NCBI RefSeq assembly: GCF_007994075.1
Contig: NZ_VIWU01000001.1
Coordinates: 1,798,001 to 1,862,000, forward strand
DNA length: 64,000 nucleotides
DNA from: Pseudonocardia hierapolitana
Lineage (GTDB): Bacteria; Actinomycetota; Actinomycetes; Mycobacteriales; Pseudonocardiaceae
Direction of reading: 5' to 3'
The position numbers and the translations under genes are program-made. Position 1 is the first letter of the stretch. The number at the start of each line of letters is the position of its first letter. A model generated the notes under the pieces. That model saw only the letters and a program-made list of their open reading frames with translations, searched no databases and was not told the DNA's origin. Shown here one piece after another: positions 48,558 through 56,947 of the stretch.

Positions 48558-51485
48558 ATGCACGGCGCGAGCACGCGGGACCGGGATGTCGTGCTGCACG
48601 TGCTCGGTGATTTCGCCGCCACCGTCGATGACCGGCCGGTCGCTCTGGGTGGCCCTCGGCAGAAGGCGGTGCTCGCGCGCATCCTGGCGGGGTCGGACGA
48701 GACCGTATCGGCCGAACAGGTCGTGGACGACGTCTGGGGCGAGCGGTCCGTCGACTCGACCGTGGCGTCCGTGCACGCCTACGTCTCACGGCTGCGGCGG
48801 CTGCTGGGCGGCGATGCGATCCCGCGGCGGGCCGGGCGGTACCTGATCGACCGGGAGGTCGTCACCGTCGATGCCGACCTGTTCGTCGACGACGTGTCCC
48901 GCGGCAGGGAGGCCCTCGCCCGTGGCGCGGACGACGCGGCGGCGGCCATCCTCGACGCGGCGCTCGGCCGGTGGCGGGGCCCGGACGCGTTCGGGGCGAT
49001 GCGCGAGGCGCACTTCCTGGCACCACTCGCGGCGAAGTGGGAGCAGCTGTACGTGCTGGCCGCCGAGGCGCTGGCCGACGCGCACGCCCGCTGCGGGCGG
49101 GCAGGCGACGACGTCGCGCTCCTGCACGAGCTGGCCGAGCGGGACCCGCTGCGGGAGTCCGTGGCCGTCCGTCTCGTCAGGGCCCTGTACGCGGCGGGCA
49201 GGCAGGCCGATGCCCTCGCCGCGTTCGAGCGGTGCCGGCACGCGCTCGCCGAGCAGCTCGGCGTCGATCCGACCCCCGAGCTGCGCCGGGTGCACGCGGC
49301 CGTGCTGGCCCAGGAGCCGCTCCCCGCGGCCGTCTCCTCGGCGCTGCCGACCAACCTCCCGCCGCGGAACCGCTCGTTCGTGGGGCGGGAGGACGTGCTC
49401 GCCGAGGTCTCCGGCGTCCTGGACGACGACGTCCGCCGGCCCCGGGCCGTGGCACTGGTCGGCCTCGCGGGCGTCGGGAAGACGGAGCTGGCCCTCGAAC
49501 TCGCCCACCGCAGGCGCCGGACCGGCAGGGTCGCCTGGTGGGTCGCGGCCGAGGATCCCGCCGGCACCGCCACCGGGCTGGCCGATCTCGCGGCCGCGCT
49601 CGGCATCGTCGCCTTCGAGCGGGGGGAGGACACCCACGCGGCCCTCTGGACCGAGCTCGACCGGGCGCCCGGCTGGGTGCTGGTGTTCGACAACGCCGAC
49701 GACCCCGCCCTGCTGGAGCCGTTCCTGCCCGCCGCCCGGCACGGCGACGTCGTGATCACCTCGCGCAACCCGGCGTGGCGACGGCTCGCCCGGCCGGTCA
49801 CCGTCTCGTCGCTGCGAAGGACGGAGTCGGTCCGCTACGTGGTGGGGCGTACCGGCGACGCCGCCGCCGAGGCCGACACGCTCGCCGAGCAGGTCGGGGA
49901 CCTGCCGCTCGCGTTGGAACAGGCCTGCGCCTACATCGAGCAGACGGGGATGTCCGTCCCGGACTACGTGGAGCTGTTCCGCGAGCGGCGGGCGAGCCTG
50001 CTGCTGCGCGACCCGCTCGACTCGCGACCGACCGTCGCCACGACGTGGGGGCTCGCGTTCGACCGGCTGTACCAGCGCTCGCCGCGTGCGGCCGGGCTCC
50101 TGGAGGCGATCGCGTTCCTCGCCCCGGACGCGATCACCGTCGCCACGCTGCGCCGCCTCGGTCATCCCGAGATGTTCGCCGACGAGCTCGACCTGCAGGA
50201 CGCGCTCGCGGAGCTGCTGCGGCTGTCGCTCGTCGACCGCGACTCGGGGTTCGTCCGGGTGCACCGGCTGGTGCAGGACGTCGTCAGGGCCCGGCTGCCG
50301 GTCGGGGTTCGGCGGCGCCGGCTCGTCGAGGCCGTGCGGGCCTGTACGGGCGACGGGGCCGACACCGAGGACGCCGGCGCGCACCTGCTGACCGTCGCCG
50401 CGCACGCCGAGGCGCTCGGCACCGTGCCCGACGGGTTGGTGGAGGCGCTGGCCGAGCTGGCGGGCCGGCAGGCGGCGCGTGCGCTCTACCCGGCGGCGCA
50501 GCGCGTCCTGGAGACGGCGTTGCGCCTGCAGCACGAGATCGACGACGCCGTGCTGCACGGCACGCTCGTGTGCCGGCTCGGCGAGGTGCTCGACGCCGCC
50601 GGGTACCTCGCGCCCGCCCTCGACCTGCACCGGCGCGCGGTGCGGATCCTCGACTCGACCCTCGATCCGGACGACGTCGTGCTCGCCCACGCCTACAACC
50701 GCCTCGGCCACGTCCTCAACTGCGCCGACGACGCCGTCGCCGCCATCGACGCCCACGAGCGCGCGCTGCTGGCCCTGCAGAAGGCCGGGAGGGACGACCT
50801 CGTGCCGCCGGTGCTGGTCGACCTCGGTTACACGCTGTGGGCCGCGGGGCGACTGGGTCCCGCCGGCGAGGCGCTACGGGCGGGACGCGAACTGCTGGAG
50901 GGTCATGGACGGCGCGACGACCGTGACTGGGCGCACGCCACCGCCGGTCTCGGCATCGTCGCGCAGGACGGCGGCAACCTCGAAGAGGCGGTGTCGCTCC
51001 AGCGCACCGCCCTGGATGTGTTCACGCGCGTCTGCGGCCCCGAGCACCCCGACACCGCCCAGACTCTGGACAAGCTCGGCTACGCGCTGCGGCTCTCGGG
51101 CCGCGCCGACGAGGCCGTCGAGGTGCACCTGCGCGCGGTGCGGCTGCTGGAGCGCGTGCTCGGCGCCGACGACTCGCGCGTGGCGATGACTCTCACGAAC
51201 CTCGGCCTCGCCTACGCCGACGCGGGCCGGACCGGCGAGGCGATCGAGGCCCAGGCACGGGCACGGCGGATCTTCCACGCCGCGCTCGGCCCCGCGCACG
51301 CGAGCACGCTGCTGGCCGACAGACGGCTCGCCGTCGCACTCGCCGCCAGCGGGAACCAGGTCAGGGCCCGCACGCTGATGAACGCCGTCCTCGAGGTGGC
51401 GGAGCAGCGCCTGGAGGACAACCCGGCCGAGCAGGCCCGGATCGCCGCCGACGCCGCGCGCGTGTTCGGATCGGACACGGTCTAG
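48558..51485 (+). CDS. SARP-type regulator with NB-ARC and TPR domains (AfsR-like)
   Basis: 975-residue AfsR-like regulator. The N-terminal OmpR-type DNA-binding domain (LHVLGDFAATVDDRPVALGG, about 12-95) is followed by the BTAD domain (about 100-245; LHELAERDPLRESVAVRLVR). The NB-ARC ATPase shows Walker A LVGLAGVGKTELALEL (about 305) and Walker B WVLVFDNADDPALLE. From about 680 to the end there are tetratricopeptide repeats (AYNRLGHVLN, DTAQTLDKLGYAL, MTLTNLGLAYADAG). It binds DNA and couples ATP state and peptide/protein input to transcription. ATG at 48558; GTG at 48555 is alternative. Divergent from the GH57-like gene; 69 bp before an ECF sigma gene. Confidence 0.94.
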   Translation: MHGASTRDRDVVLHVLGDFAATVDDRPVALGGPRQKAVLARILAGSDETVSAEQVVDDVWGERSVDSTVASVHAYVSRLRRLLGGDAIPRRAGRYLIDREVVTVDADLFVDDVSRGREALARGADDAAAAILDAALGRWRGPDAFGAMREAHFLAPLAAKWEQLYVLAAEALADAHARCGRAGDDVALLHELAERDPLRESVAVRLVRALYAAGRQADALAAFERCRHALAEQLGVDPTPELRRVHAAVLAQEPLPAAVSSALPTNLPPRNRSFVGREDVLAEVSGVLDDDVRRPRAVALVGLAGVGKTELALELAHRRRRTGRVAWWVAAEDPAGTATGLADLAAALGIVAFERGEDTHAALWTELDRAPGWVLVFDNADDPALLEPFLPAARHGDVVITSRNPAWRRLARPVTVSSLRRTESVRYVVGRTGDAAAEADTLAEQVGDLPLALEQACAYIEQTGMSVPDYVELFRERRASLLLRDPLDSRPTVATTWGLAFDRLYQRSPRAAGLLEAIAFLAPDAITVATLRRLGHPEMFADELDLQDALAELLRLSLVDRDSGFVRVHRLVQDVVRARLPVGVRRRRLVEAVRACTGDGADTEDAGAHLLTVAAHAEALGTVPDGLVEALAELAGRQAARALYPAAQRVLETALRLQHEIDDAVLHGTLVCRLGEVLDAAGYLAPALDLHRRAVRILDSTLDPDDVVLAHAYNRLGHVLNCADDAVAAIDAHERALLALQKAGRDDLVPPVLVDLGYTLWAAGRLGPAGEALRAGRELLEGHGRRDDRDWAHATAGLGIVAQDGGNLEEAVSLQRTALDVFTRVCGPEHPDTAQTLDKLGYALRLSGRADEAVEVHLRAVRLLERVLGADDSRVAMTLTNLGLAYADAGRTGEAIEAQARARRIFHAALGPAHASTLLADRRLAVALAASGNQVRARTLMNAVLEVAEQRLEDNPAEQARIAADAARVFGSDTV

Positions 51486-51553
51486 GCCATTGCAAGTCCG
51501 CTGCAAGCGCGACGCGTGACTGTATGCCTCCTGCTCGTTCTGGGGAGGCAACA

Positions 51554-52144
51554 ATGGTCAGCCCCGATCCGGTCACCACCGCGGCACCGAGCACCGGCCA
51601 GCTCGTCAGAGATGCGTGCGACCGGCGCCCCGGAGCGTGGTCCGAACTGGCTTCGCGGTACGAGGGCCTCGTACGGGCCGTCGTCGGCTCCTACCGGCTC
51701 CAGGAGGCCGACTTCGCCGACGCGGTGCAGAACACGTGGCTGCGGGCCCTCGAGCGGCTCCACACCGTGCGCGACCCCGACAGCCTCGGCGGGTGGCTGA
51801 CCACGGTCGCGCGGCGCGAGTGCCTCGCGCTACTGGCCCGGTCCCGCAGGGAGGCGCCGACGGGGGTCGCGGAGGACCAGCTCGTCGTGGAGGAGCCCGG
51901 GCCGTTGGCGATGGTGCTGGCGGAAGAGGCCCGGCGCGCGGTCGCCCACGCGGTGACCGAGCTGCCGGTGAAGCCGCGCGCGCTGGTCAGCGCGCTGTTC
52001 TCGACCCCGGAACCCAACTACGCCGAGGTGTCCCGGCAGATGGGGCTGCCGATCGGGAGCATCGGGCCCACCCGGCAGCGGGCCCTGCGGACGCTGCGGT
52101 GCGGGCTCGCCCGAGCGGGCCAGGATCTCTGCGCGAGCAGCTGA
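51554..52144 (+). CDS. ECF-type sigma-70 family RNA polymerase sigma factor
   Basis: 196-residue sigma factor. Region 2 is LVRAVVGSYRLQEADFADAVQNTWLRAL (about 40-70) and region 4 is EVSRQMGLPIGSIGPTRQRAL, the helix-turn-helix for the -35 box. A strong GGGAGG Shine-Dalgarno lies 6 nt before the ATG at 51554. No anti-sigma gene follows; instead it is followed by two gene remnants. It begins 69 bp after the SARP-NB-ARC-TPR regulator on the same strand, so the two may be cotranscribed. Target promoters unknown. Confidence 0.92.
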   Translation: MVSPDPVTTAAPSTGQLVRDACDRRPGAWSELASRYEGLVRAVVGSYRLQEADFADAVQNTWLRALERLHTVRDPDSLGGWLTTVARRECLALLARSRREAPTGVAEDQLVVEEPGPLAMVLAEEARRAVAHAVTELPVKPRALVSALFSTPEPNYAEVSRQMGLPIGSIGPTRQRALRTLRCGLARAGQDLCASS

Positions 52145-52188
52145 CGTCCACCGCTGCGGAGCGTGCTGCCGCGCTGGCGGTTCAGCGT

Positions 52189-52480
52189 TCAGCCCACCCT
52201 GACGACGACCTTGCCGAACACCCCTCGGTCGAGGTGCGCGAGTGCCGACGGGAGGTCCTCCAGCGCGTACTCCGCGTCGACGACCGGGCTGATGCCCGTC
52301 GTCTCGACGGCCCGGACGAGCTGCTCGAGCGCGCTCCGCGGACCCACCTGGATGCCGTCGAGCGTGAGCTTCTTGCGCGCGAACTGAGCGATCTGGCCCG
52401 CCAGCTCGAACCCGTCGAGGACGCCGATCAGCGAGATGCGACCGCCGACCGCCGCGGCCTCGATCGAGCGGGCCAGGTGC
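52189..52480 (-). pseudogene. 5'-truncated zinc-type alcohol dehydrogenase / quinone oxidoreductase
   Basis: Only the C-terminal part of an MDR-family dehydrogenase remains: HLARSIEAAAVGGRISLIG, then FARKKLTLDGIQVG and the closing ALAHLDRGVFGKVVVRVG with a TGA at 52189. The catalytic zinc domain and most of the NAD(P) fold are missing, so it cannot be active. The homology stops near 52480, exactly where an opposite-strand remnant begins. Confidence 0.75.
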
Positions 52481-52487
52481 GCGCCCC

Positions 52488-52665
52488 CGTGGCGAGCCAC
52501 GCCTTCGGCACGAGGCACCTGGTGCACCCCGAGGTCGGCGCGCTCACGCTCGAGCTGGAGACCCTCGACCTCGCCGACGGCACGGGCCACCGCCTCGTGA
52601 CCTACGGCGCGGAGCCCGGCAGCCCGAGCGACGCGGCGCTGCAACTCCTGCGCATGACGGCCTCA
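52488..52665 (+). pseudogene. 5'-truncated XRE/MmyB-like transcriptional regulator
   Basis: The plus strand encodes VASHAFGTRHLVHPEVGALT and LVTYGAEPGSPSDAALQLLR, the end of the MmyB-type ligand domain found in XRE-family regulators. The helix-turn-helix half is missing and no normal stop follows. It meets the truncated dehydrogenase near 52485. Such regulators usually lie divergent from the oxidoreductase gene they control, so both 5' ends and the shared promoter seem lost in one deletion. Confidence 0.7.
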
Positions 52666-53097
52666 GCGAGCCCGGAACCAGGTGTTCGCGGCCGGGCGGA
52701 ACATCAGCACGAGCGCGGAGAACACGGCGACGAGGTGCGCGATGCGCAGGGTCGCCGCGACGAGCGCGGGCGCCTCGGCCGTCACGAGGAACAGGCCGGG
52801 TGAGCCGCCCGCCATCAGCCAGGAGATCGGCTCGATCACGAGGGACAGGGTGCCGAACCCGCCGAGCAGCACCGCCACCGTCCACCGGACGGCGTCGCGC
52901 CCGGTGCGCAGTGCGAGCACCAGCACGGTGAGCACGGCGTAGATCCCGAAGCGCCCGGCGAGCTGGGTGAGGGTGGGTGGCTCGGGGAGCAGCAGGTGGA
53001 CGAGCGCTTCCACGGCTCCGGCTCCGATGGCGGCGAGCCAGAGCACGACGGACATCTGAACGGCGGCGGGTGCGGTGCGTGCGGCGACGGTGGCCAT
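52663..53097 (-). CDS. Small membrane protein (4 TM), unknown function
   Basis: 144-residue protein with four hydrophobic segments (around 17-38, 50-64, 72-92, 112-133), Ala/Leu/Val-rich, ending MFRPAANTWFRAR. I do not recognise the family. ATG at 53097 has no obvious Shine-Dalgarno; the frame is open further upstream to 53217 in a low-complexity stretch that is unlikely to be translated. It is divergent from helD across the AT-richer regulatory region, and its end touches the MmyB remnant. Confidence 0.65.
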   Translation of the reverse strand: MATVAARTAPAAVQMSVVLWLAAIGAGAVEALVHLLLPEPPTLTQLAGRFGIYAVLTVLVLALRTGRDAVRWTVAVLLGGFGTLSLVIEPISWLMAGGSPGLFLVTAEAPALVAATLRIAHLVAVFSALVLMFRPAANTWFRAR

Positions 53098-53186
53098 GCT
53101 GCGAGTGTTCGCCGCTGCGGAGCCGGAAACCGCCCGGCACACCCCCGACCCGGGACGGGGGAAATCCCCACCCCCGACCCGGAATT

Positions 53187-53257
53187 CTCTGGTAGAAAAG
53201 AAGATTGCGATTACCACTGATCAATGGGATCGCATTTCTGTAGCTATTCTACCAGAG
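53187..53257 (+). promoter_or_regulatory. Long inverted repeat overlapping the helD Shine-Dalgarno
   Basis: Arms CTCTGGTAGAA (53187-53197) and TTCTACCAGAG (53247-53257) are perfect 11-bp complements about 50 nt apart, in a segment markedly poorer in GC than its surroundings. The right arm overlaps the first bases of the Shine-Dalgarno AGAGGAG (53254-53260). An inner stem GCGAT/ATCGC (53207-53211 with 53229-53233) lies between. In RNA the outer stem could hide the ribosome binding site. Confidence 0.6.
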
Positions 53258-53268
53258 GAGCTCCGGAA

Positions 53269-55431
53269 TTGTCGAGCGTGGATGAGGACCGCCGCCACAT
53301 CGCACTTCTGTACGACCGTTTCGACGCCGAACGAGCCGCTGCGGAGCGCGAACTGCTGACGGCCCAGCGGGCCTCGGGCAGCTCGCCGGGCGAGCGCGCC
53401 CTGCGGGAGACGGCGGTACGCGTGCAGACCGCACGGCTCGGCCGGCTGCGCGCAGGCGGTGACGGCCTGTGCTTCGGCCGCACCGACGCCGTCGACGGCA
53501 CCCGGACGTTCGTGGGCCGCCTCGGGCTGCTCGACGACGACCTGGAGCCGTTGCTCATCGACTGGCGCGCGCCCGCGGCCCGCCCGTTCTACACGGCCAC
53601 GGCAGCACACCCCGAGGGCCTCGTGCGCAGGCGCCACTTCCGCACCCGCGGCCGCGCCGTGCTCGACGCGCACGACGACGTGTTCGTCCACGGCGGCGAC
53701 GACGGTTCGGCGGGCTCGGACGCCGCTCTGCTGGCCGCGCTCGACGCGCCGCGCACCGGGGCGATGCGCGACATCGTCGCCACGATCCAGGCCGAGCAGG
53801 ACGAGATCATCCGGCTGGAGCACACCGGGATCACCGTGATCGAGGGCGGCCCGGGAACCGGGAAGACGGCGGTGGCGCTGCACCGCGTGGCCTACCTGCT
53901 CTACACGCACCCGCAGCTGGCCCGCCGCGGCGTGCTGGTGCTCGGCCCGCACCCGCGGTTCCTGCAGTACATCTCCGCCGTGCTGCCCTCGCTCGGGGAG
54001 ACCGACGTCGTGTTCGCGACGCCCGGCGACCTGCTGCCCGGACTCACCACCGACGTGGAGGACGCCCCGGACGCCGCGCGCGTGAAGGGGTCGCTCGCGA
54101 TGGTCGAGGTGATCGCAGCGGCCGTGGCCCGCCGCGAGGAGGTGCCCGGAGAGCCGATCCCGATCGAGCTGGACGACGTCACGGTCGAGATCACCGCCGA
54201 GATCGCGACCGCCGCGCGCGAGCGTGCCCGCGCCCGCGGGCTGCGCCACAACGAGGCGCGGCCGGTCTTCGCGACGGCGGTGCTCGACGCGCTCGCCGAG
54301 CAGGCCGTCGACCGGATCGGCGCGGGCTGGCTCGCTCCGCGCGAGGCACCCGAGCTCGCCGCCGACCTGCGGACCGATGCACGAGCCGAGCTGCGCGAGA
54401 ACCGGCAGCTGCACGCGGCCCTCGACGCGCTGTGGCCCGAGCTCACCCCGCAGACGCTGCTCGCGGACCTGTTCAGCTCGCCGGAACGGCTCGACAGCGC
54501 GGCGGCCGCGCTCGCGCCTGCCGACCGCGCGGCGCTCGCCCGCGAGGACGGCGCGGCCTGGACGGTGTCGGACGTGCCGCTGCTCGACGAGGCCGCCGAG
54601 CTGCTGGGTCCCCCGGCCACCGTCAGGGCCGGTGCGAAACGGGCGGCGCGCCGCGCGGCCGAGGGCCTCGGCTACGCCGCGGACGTCCTGCGGTTGCTCG
54701 ACGTCGAACCGGCGGACGACGACGAGATCCGCGCCGTCGACCTGGTGGACGCGGACCTGCTCGCCGAACGCCATGAGGAGCTCGACCACCGCACGATCGC
54801 CGAGCGGGCGGCGGCCGACCGGGAGTGGGTGTACGGGCACGTGGTGGTCGACGAGGCGCAGGAGCTGTCCGACATGGACTGGCGCGTGCTGCTGCGCCGC
54901 TGCCCCACCCGCTCGTTCACCGTGGTCGGGGACCTCGCCCAGCGCCGCTCGGTGGCCGGGGCGCGCTCATGGGCCGCCGCGCTCGAGCGCTACGCGCCGG
55001 GACGCTGGACCCACCGCGTGCTGACGGTCGGCTACCGCACCCCCGCGGAGATCATGGCGGTGGCGACCGACGTCCTGGCGGCGCACAACCCGGGCTGCAC
55101 CACGCCCGAGGCCGCGCGCAGCACCGGCGTACGCCCGTGGGCGCAGCGCGTGCGGCCGGACGAACTGGTGGAGGCGGTGCGGGACGAGGTGGGCGGCCCC
55201 GGCTCGGTCGCGGTGATCGCCCCGGAGCCGTTCCCCGAGGTGCCGGGCGCCACCGTGCTCACGCCGCGGGAGGCAAAGGGCCTCGAGTTCGACGCCGTCC
55301 TCCTCGTGGAGCCGCAGCGGATGCACCCGGCGGACCTCTACGTCGCGCTCACCCGGGCCACCCAGCGGCTCGGCGTGCTGCACACCGAGCCGCTGCCGGC
55401 CGGTCTGCACCGGCTGGCGGTCCGGGTGTAG
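53269..55431 (+). CDS. helD: HelD-type RNA polymerase recycling ATPase (UvrD-like)
   Basis: 720-residue superfamily-1 ATPase of the HelD type, which removes stalled RNA polymerase from DNA. Walker A is VIEGGPGTGKTAVALHR (about 195-211). Motif II is HVVVDEAQELSDMDWR, motif III GDLAQRRSVAG, and the C-terminal part has VLTPREAKGLEFDAVLLVE and YVALTRATQRL. The N-terminal coiled-coil region (RRHIALLYDRFDAERAAAER) is where HelD reaches into the polymerase. The TTG at 53269 has AGAGGAG 8 nt upstream; an ATG at 53224 in frame has none. Some relatives (HelR) confer rifamycin tolerance. Monocistronic. Confidence 0.9.
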   Translation: MSSVDEDRRHIALLYDRFDAERAAAERELLTAQRASGSSPGERALRETAVRVQTARLGRLRAGGDGLCFGRTDAVDGTRTFVGRLGLLDDDLEPLLIDWRAPAARPFYTATAAHPEGLVRRRHFRTRGRAVLDAHDDVFVHGGDDGSAGSDAALLAALDAPRTGAMRDIVATIQAEQDEIIRLEHTGITVIEGGPGTGKTAVALHRVAYLLYTHPQLARRGVLVLGPHPRFLQYISAVLPSLGETDVVFATPGDLLPGLTTDVEDAPDAARVKGSLAMVEVIAAAVARREEVPGEPIPIELDDVTVEITAEIATAARERARARGLRHNEARPVFATAVLDALAEQAVDRIGAGWLAPREAPELAADLRTDARAELRENRQLHAALDALWPELTPQTLLADLFSSPERLDSAAAALAPADRAALAREDGAAWTVSDVPLLDEAAELLGPPATVRAGAKRAARRAAEGLGYAADVLRLLDVEPADDDEIRAVDLVDADLLAERHEELDHRTIAERAAADREWVYGHVVVDEAQELSDMDWRVLLRRCPTRSFTVVGDLAQRRSVAGARSWAAALERYAPGRWTHRVLTVGYRTPAEIMAVATDVLAAHNPGCTTPEAARSTGVRPWAQRVRPDELVEAVRDEVGGPGSVAVIAPEPFPEVPGATVLTPREAKGLEFDAVLLVEPQRMHPADLYVALTRATQRLGVLHTEPLPAGLHRLAVRV

Positions 55432-56051
55432 ATCGTCGTCTCCGCCCGTGCTCGCCGCGGCCCACCCCTGCGCGGGCAGCCCTCGTGCCGGGCCGCCGCG
55501 CCCTTGGAGAACCTCCGGCGGGCAGTACAACTGAGCTGCCGGATTCCGTGATCATGGTGTTCGGCACGTCCGGCGCGGCCCGCGCATGATCCGCGGTATC
55601 GGTTGCCCATTGCTGTTGCGACAGCCATGGGCAACCGCTACGCGGGAGCTTGCCGGTCATGATCCGCGGTTGCGGTTGCTCATGGTTGCGGAGACAGCGA
55701 GGAATGTGGGCCGTGTGGTGTGCCGCGCCCCGCGGGCTGTTGATCCACCTGAGCAGCACACCCCGGTCGCCGCGGCAGCAGCGGCGTGCTGCTCACGCCG
55801 CTCAGACCCGGTTGATCGCCGCGGACAGCACGTCAGCGCGGACGCGGCAGCAATGAGGTACTGCTCGCGGCGATCATGACGGCGATACGGGCACCGCACG
55901 GTCCCGCACGATTGGCCAACAGCCCGCGTGTGCGACTCGTGCCACGCTCCGGCCGATCACGCCCCGGGCTCCTGGGAATGGCCGGTGGCGGGGACGGTGA
56001 TCCCGAGGCCGCCGATTCAAGGCTCGGACACAACGGGCTGCAGCTGGAGTA
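55432..56051. other. 620-bp gene-free region downstream of helD
   Basis: No convincing gene on either strand. It holds the hairpin at 55600-55637, an imperfect second copy of the CATGATCCGCGGT-GGTTGC segment at about 55657-55700, and a second 10-bp hairpin (TGAGCAGCAC at 55750-55759 with GTGCTGCTCA at 55786-55795). The rest is featureless to me; it could contain eroded coding sequence. Confidence 0.5.
55600..55637 (+). terminator. Extended hairpin, probable terminator region of helD
   Basis: CGGTTGCCCAT (55600-55610) pairs with ATGGGCAACCG (55627-55637), continued after one mismatch by GCTGT/ACAGC around a TGCG tetraloop. The helix is therefore 16 bp with one mismatch. Located 170 bp after the helD stop, so it could be a terminator or a repeat element. 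Confidence 0.55.
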
Positions 56052-56870
56052 CTAACTCCCGGCGAGCCGCTCCACGACCGGCGCGAACTGCTCGAGGAAC
56101 GAGCCGTTGACGCTGACGTAGGACACGCCGTACGCGTCGCGGCGCCGCTGCAGCTCGTCGGCCATCTCGGCCGGGGTGCCGCGCAGGAGGGTCTGCGAGT
56201 CGTGGGCGACGAGGGTGGCGTGGTCGGCACCGATGAAGTGCTGGGTCCACGGCGGGATCTCGTCGCCAACGACGAACAGGTTCATGGCGATCTGGATGTC
56301 ACGCTCGCCCGCGGCGTCGCGCAGCTGGGCCACCATCCCCGCGTGGTGGTCGCGACCCGAGAGCGGGGGTGCGGCCAGCGTGACGATGTCGGCGGTGCGG
56401 GCGGCGAGCGCGAGCGCCTTCGGGCCTCCGGCGGCCACCAGCACGGGAGTGTGCCGGTCGCCGTCGAGCTCGCGCAGGTGCTCGATCGACTCGGACACCT
56501 CCCGCAGCCGCTCCCCCGCCGACCCCCACGGCCGGCCGAGCGCCTCGGCGAACCGCTGCGCCTCCGGCCGCCCGGTGCCGATGCCGAAGTCGAAGCGGCC
56601 CTCGGTGAGCAGCGAGAGCGAGTGTCCCTCCCACGCGGCGGCGCGCGGCGGCCGCAGTGGGCTGGCCAGCACGAACGTGCCGACGCGCAGCGTCGTGGTC
56701 GCGCATGCGGCCACGGCGAGCGACGAGAACGGGGACAGCAGCTGCAGGCCGTCGGGCATCAGGAGGGTGGAGTAGCCGAGCTCCTCCACCCGCTTCGCCG
56801 TGGCGGCCCACTGCTCGCCACCACCCTGCGGGGTCACCACCACCCCGAAGCGGAACTTGTGTTCGGACAT
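56052..56870 (-). CDS. LLM-class F420-dependent oxidoreductase (TIGR03621-like)
   Basis: 272-residue luciferase-like TIM-barrel enzyme. It has FRFGVVVTPQGGGEQWAATA, TTLRVGTFVLASPLRPP, LLTEGRFDFGIGTGRPEAQ and VLVAAGGPKALALAARTADI, all typical of F420-dependent LLM proteins of the TIGR03621 type. It would reduce a substrate with F420H2. The ATG at 56870 has the purine-rich GGAGGTGGGG Shine-Dalgarno. Divergent from a marR gene over 77 bp, which is the likely regulator. Confidence 0.92.
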   Translation of the reverse strand: MSEHKFRFGVVVTPQGGGEQWAATAKRVEELGYSTLLMPDGLQLLSPFSSLAVAACATTTLRVGTFVLASPLRPPRAAAWEGHSLSLLTEGRFDFGIGTGRPEAQRFAEALGRPWGSAGERLREVSESIEHLRELDGDRHTPVLVAAGGPKALALAARTADIVTLAAPPLSGRDHHAGMVAQLRDAAGERDIQIAMNLFVVGDEIPPWTQHFIGADHATLVAHDSQTLLRGTPAEMADELQRRRDAYGVSYVSVNGSFLEQFAPVVERLAGS

Positions 56871-56899
56871 TCCCCCCACCTCCAGAACCGTTACATGTT

Positions 56900-56940
56900 T
56901 GAACGATTATTTGGAGAGTACCGTTCAGACGCTGTACGGT
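56900..56940. promoter_or_regulatory. Divergent promoter region with MarR-type inverted repeats
   Basis: TGAACG (56900-56905) and CGTTCA (56922-56927) form an inverted repeat, and ACCGT (56920-56924) and ACGGT (56936-56940) another. TACGGT (56935-56940) is a -10 box 7 nt before the marR GTG, so that transcript is probably leaderless and autorepressed. Confidence 0.4.
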
Positions 56941-56947
56941 CCACCCC

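Noticed and set aside
53098..53268. Rifamycin-associated element upstream of helD
   Set aside because: I searched by eye for a GGGGCTTGC-type palindrome and found none; the inverted repeat present (CTCTGGTAGAA) is different.
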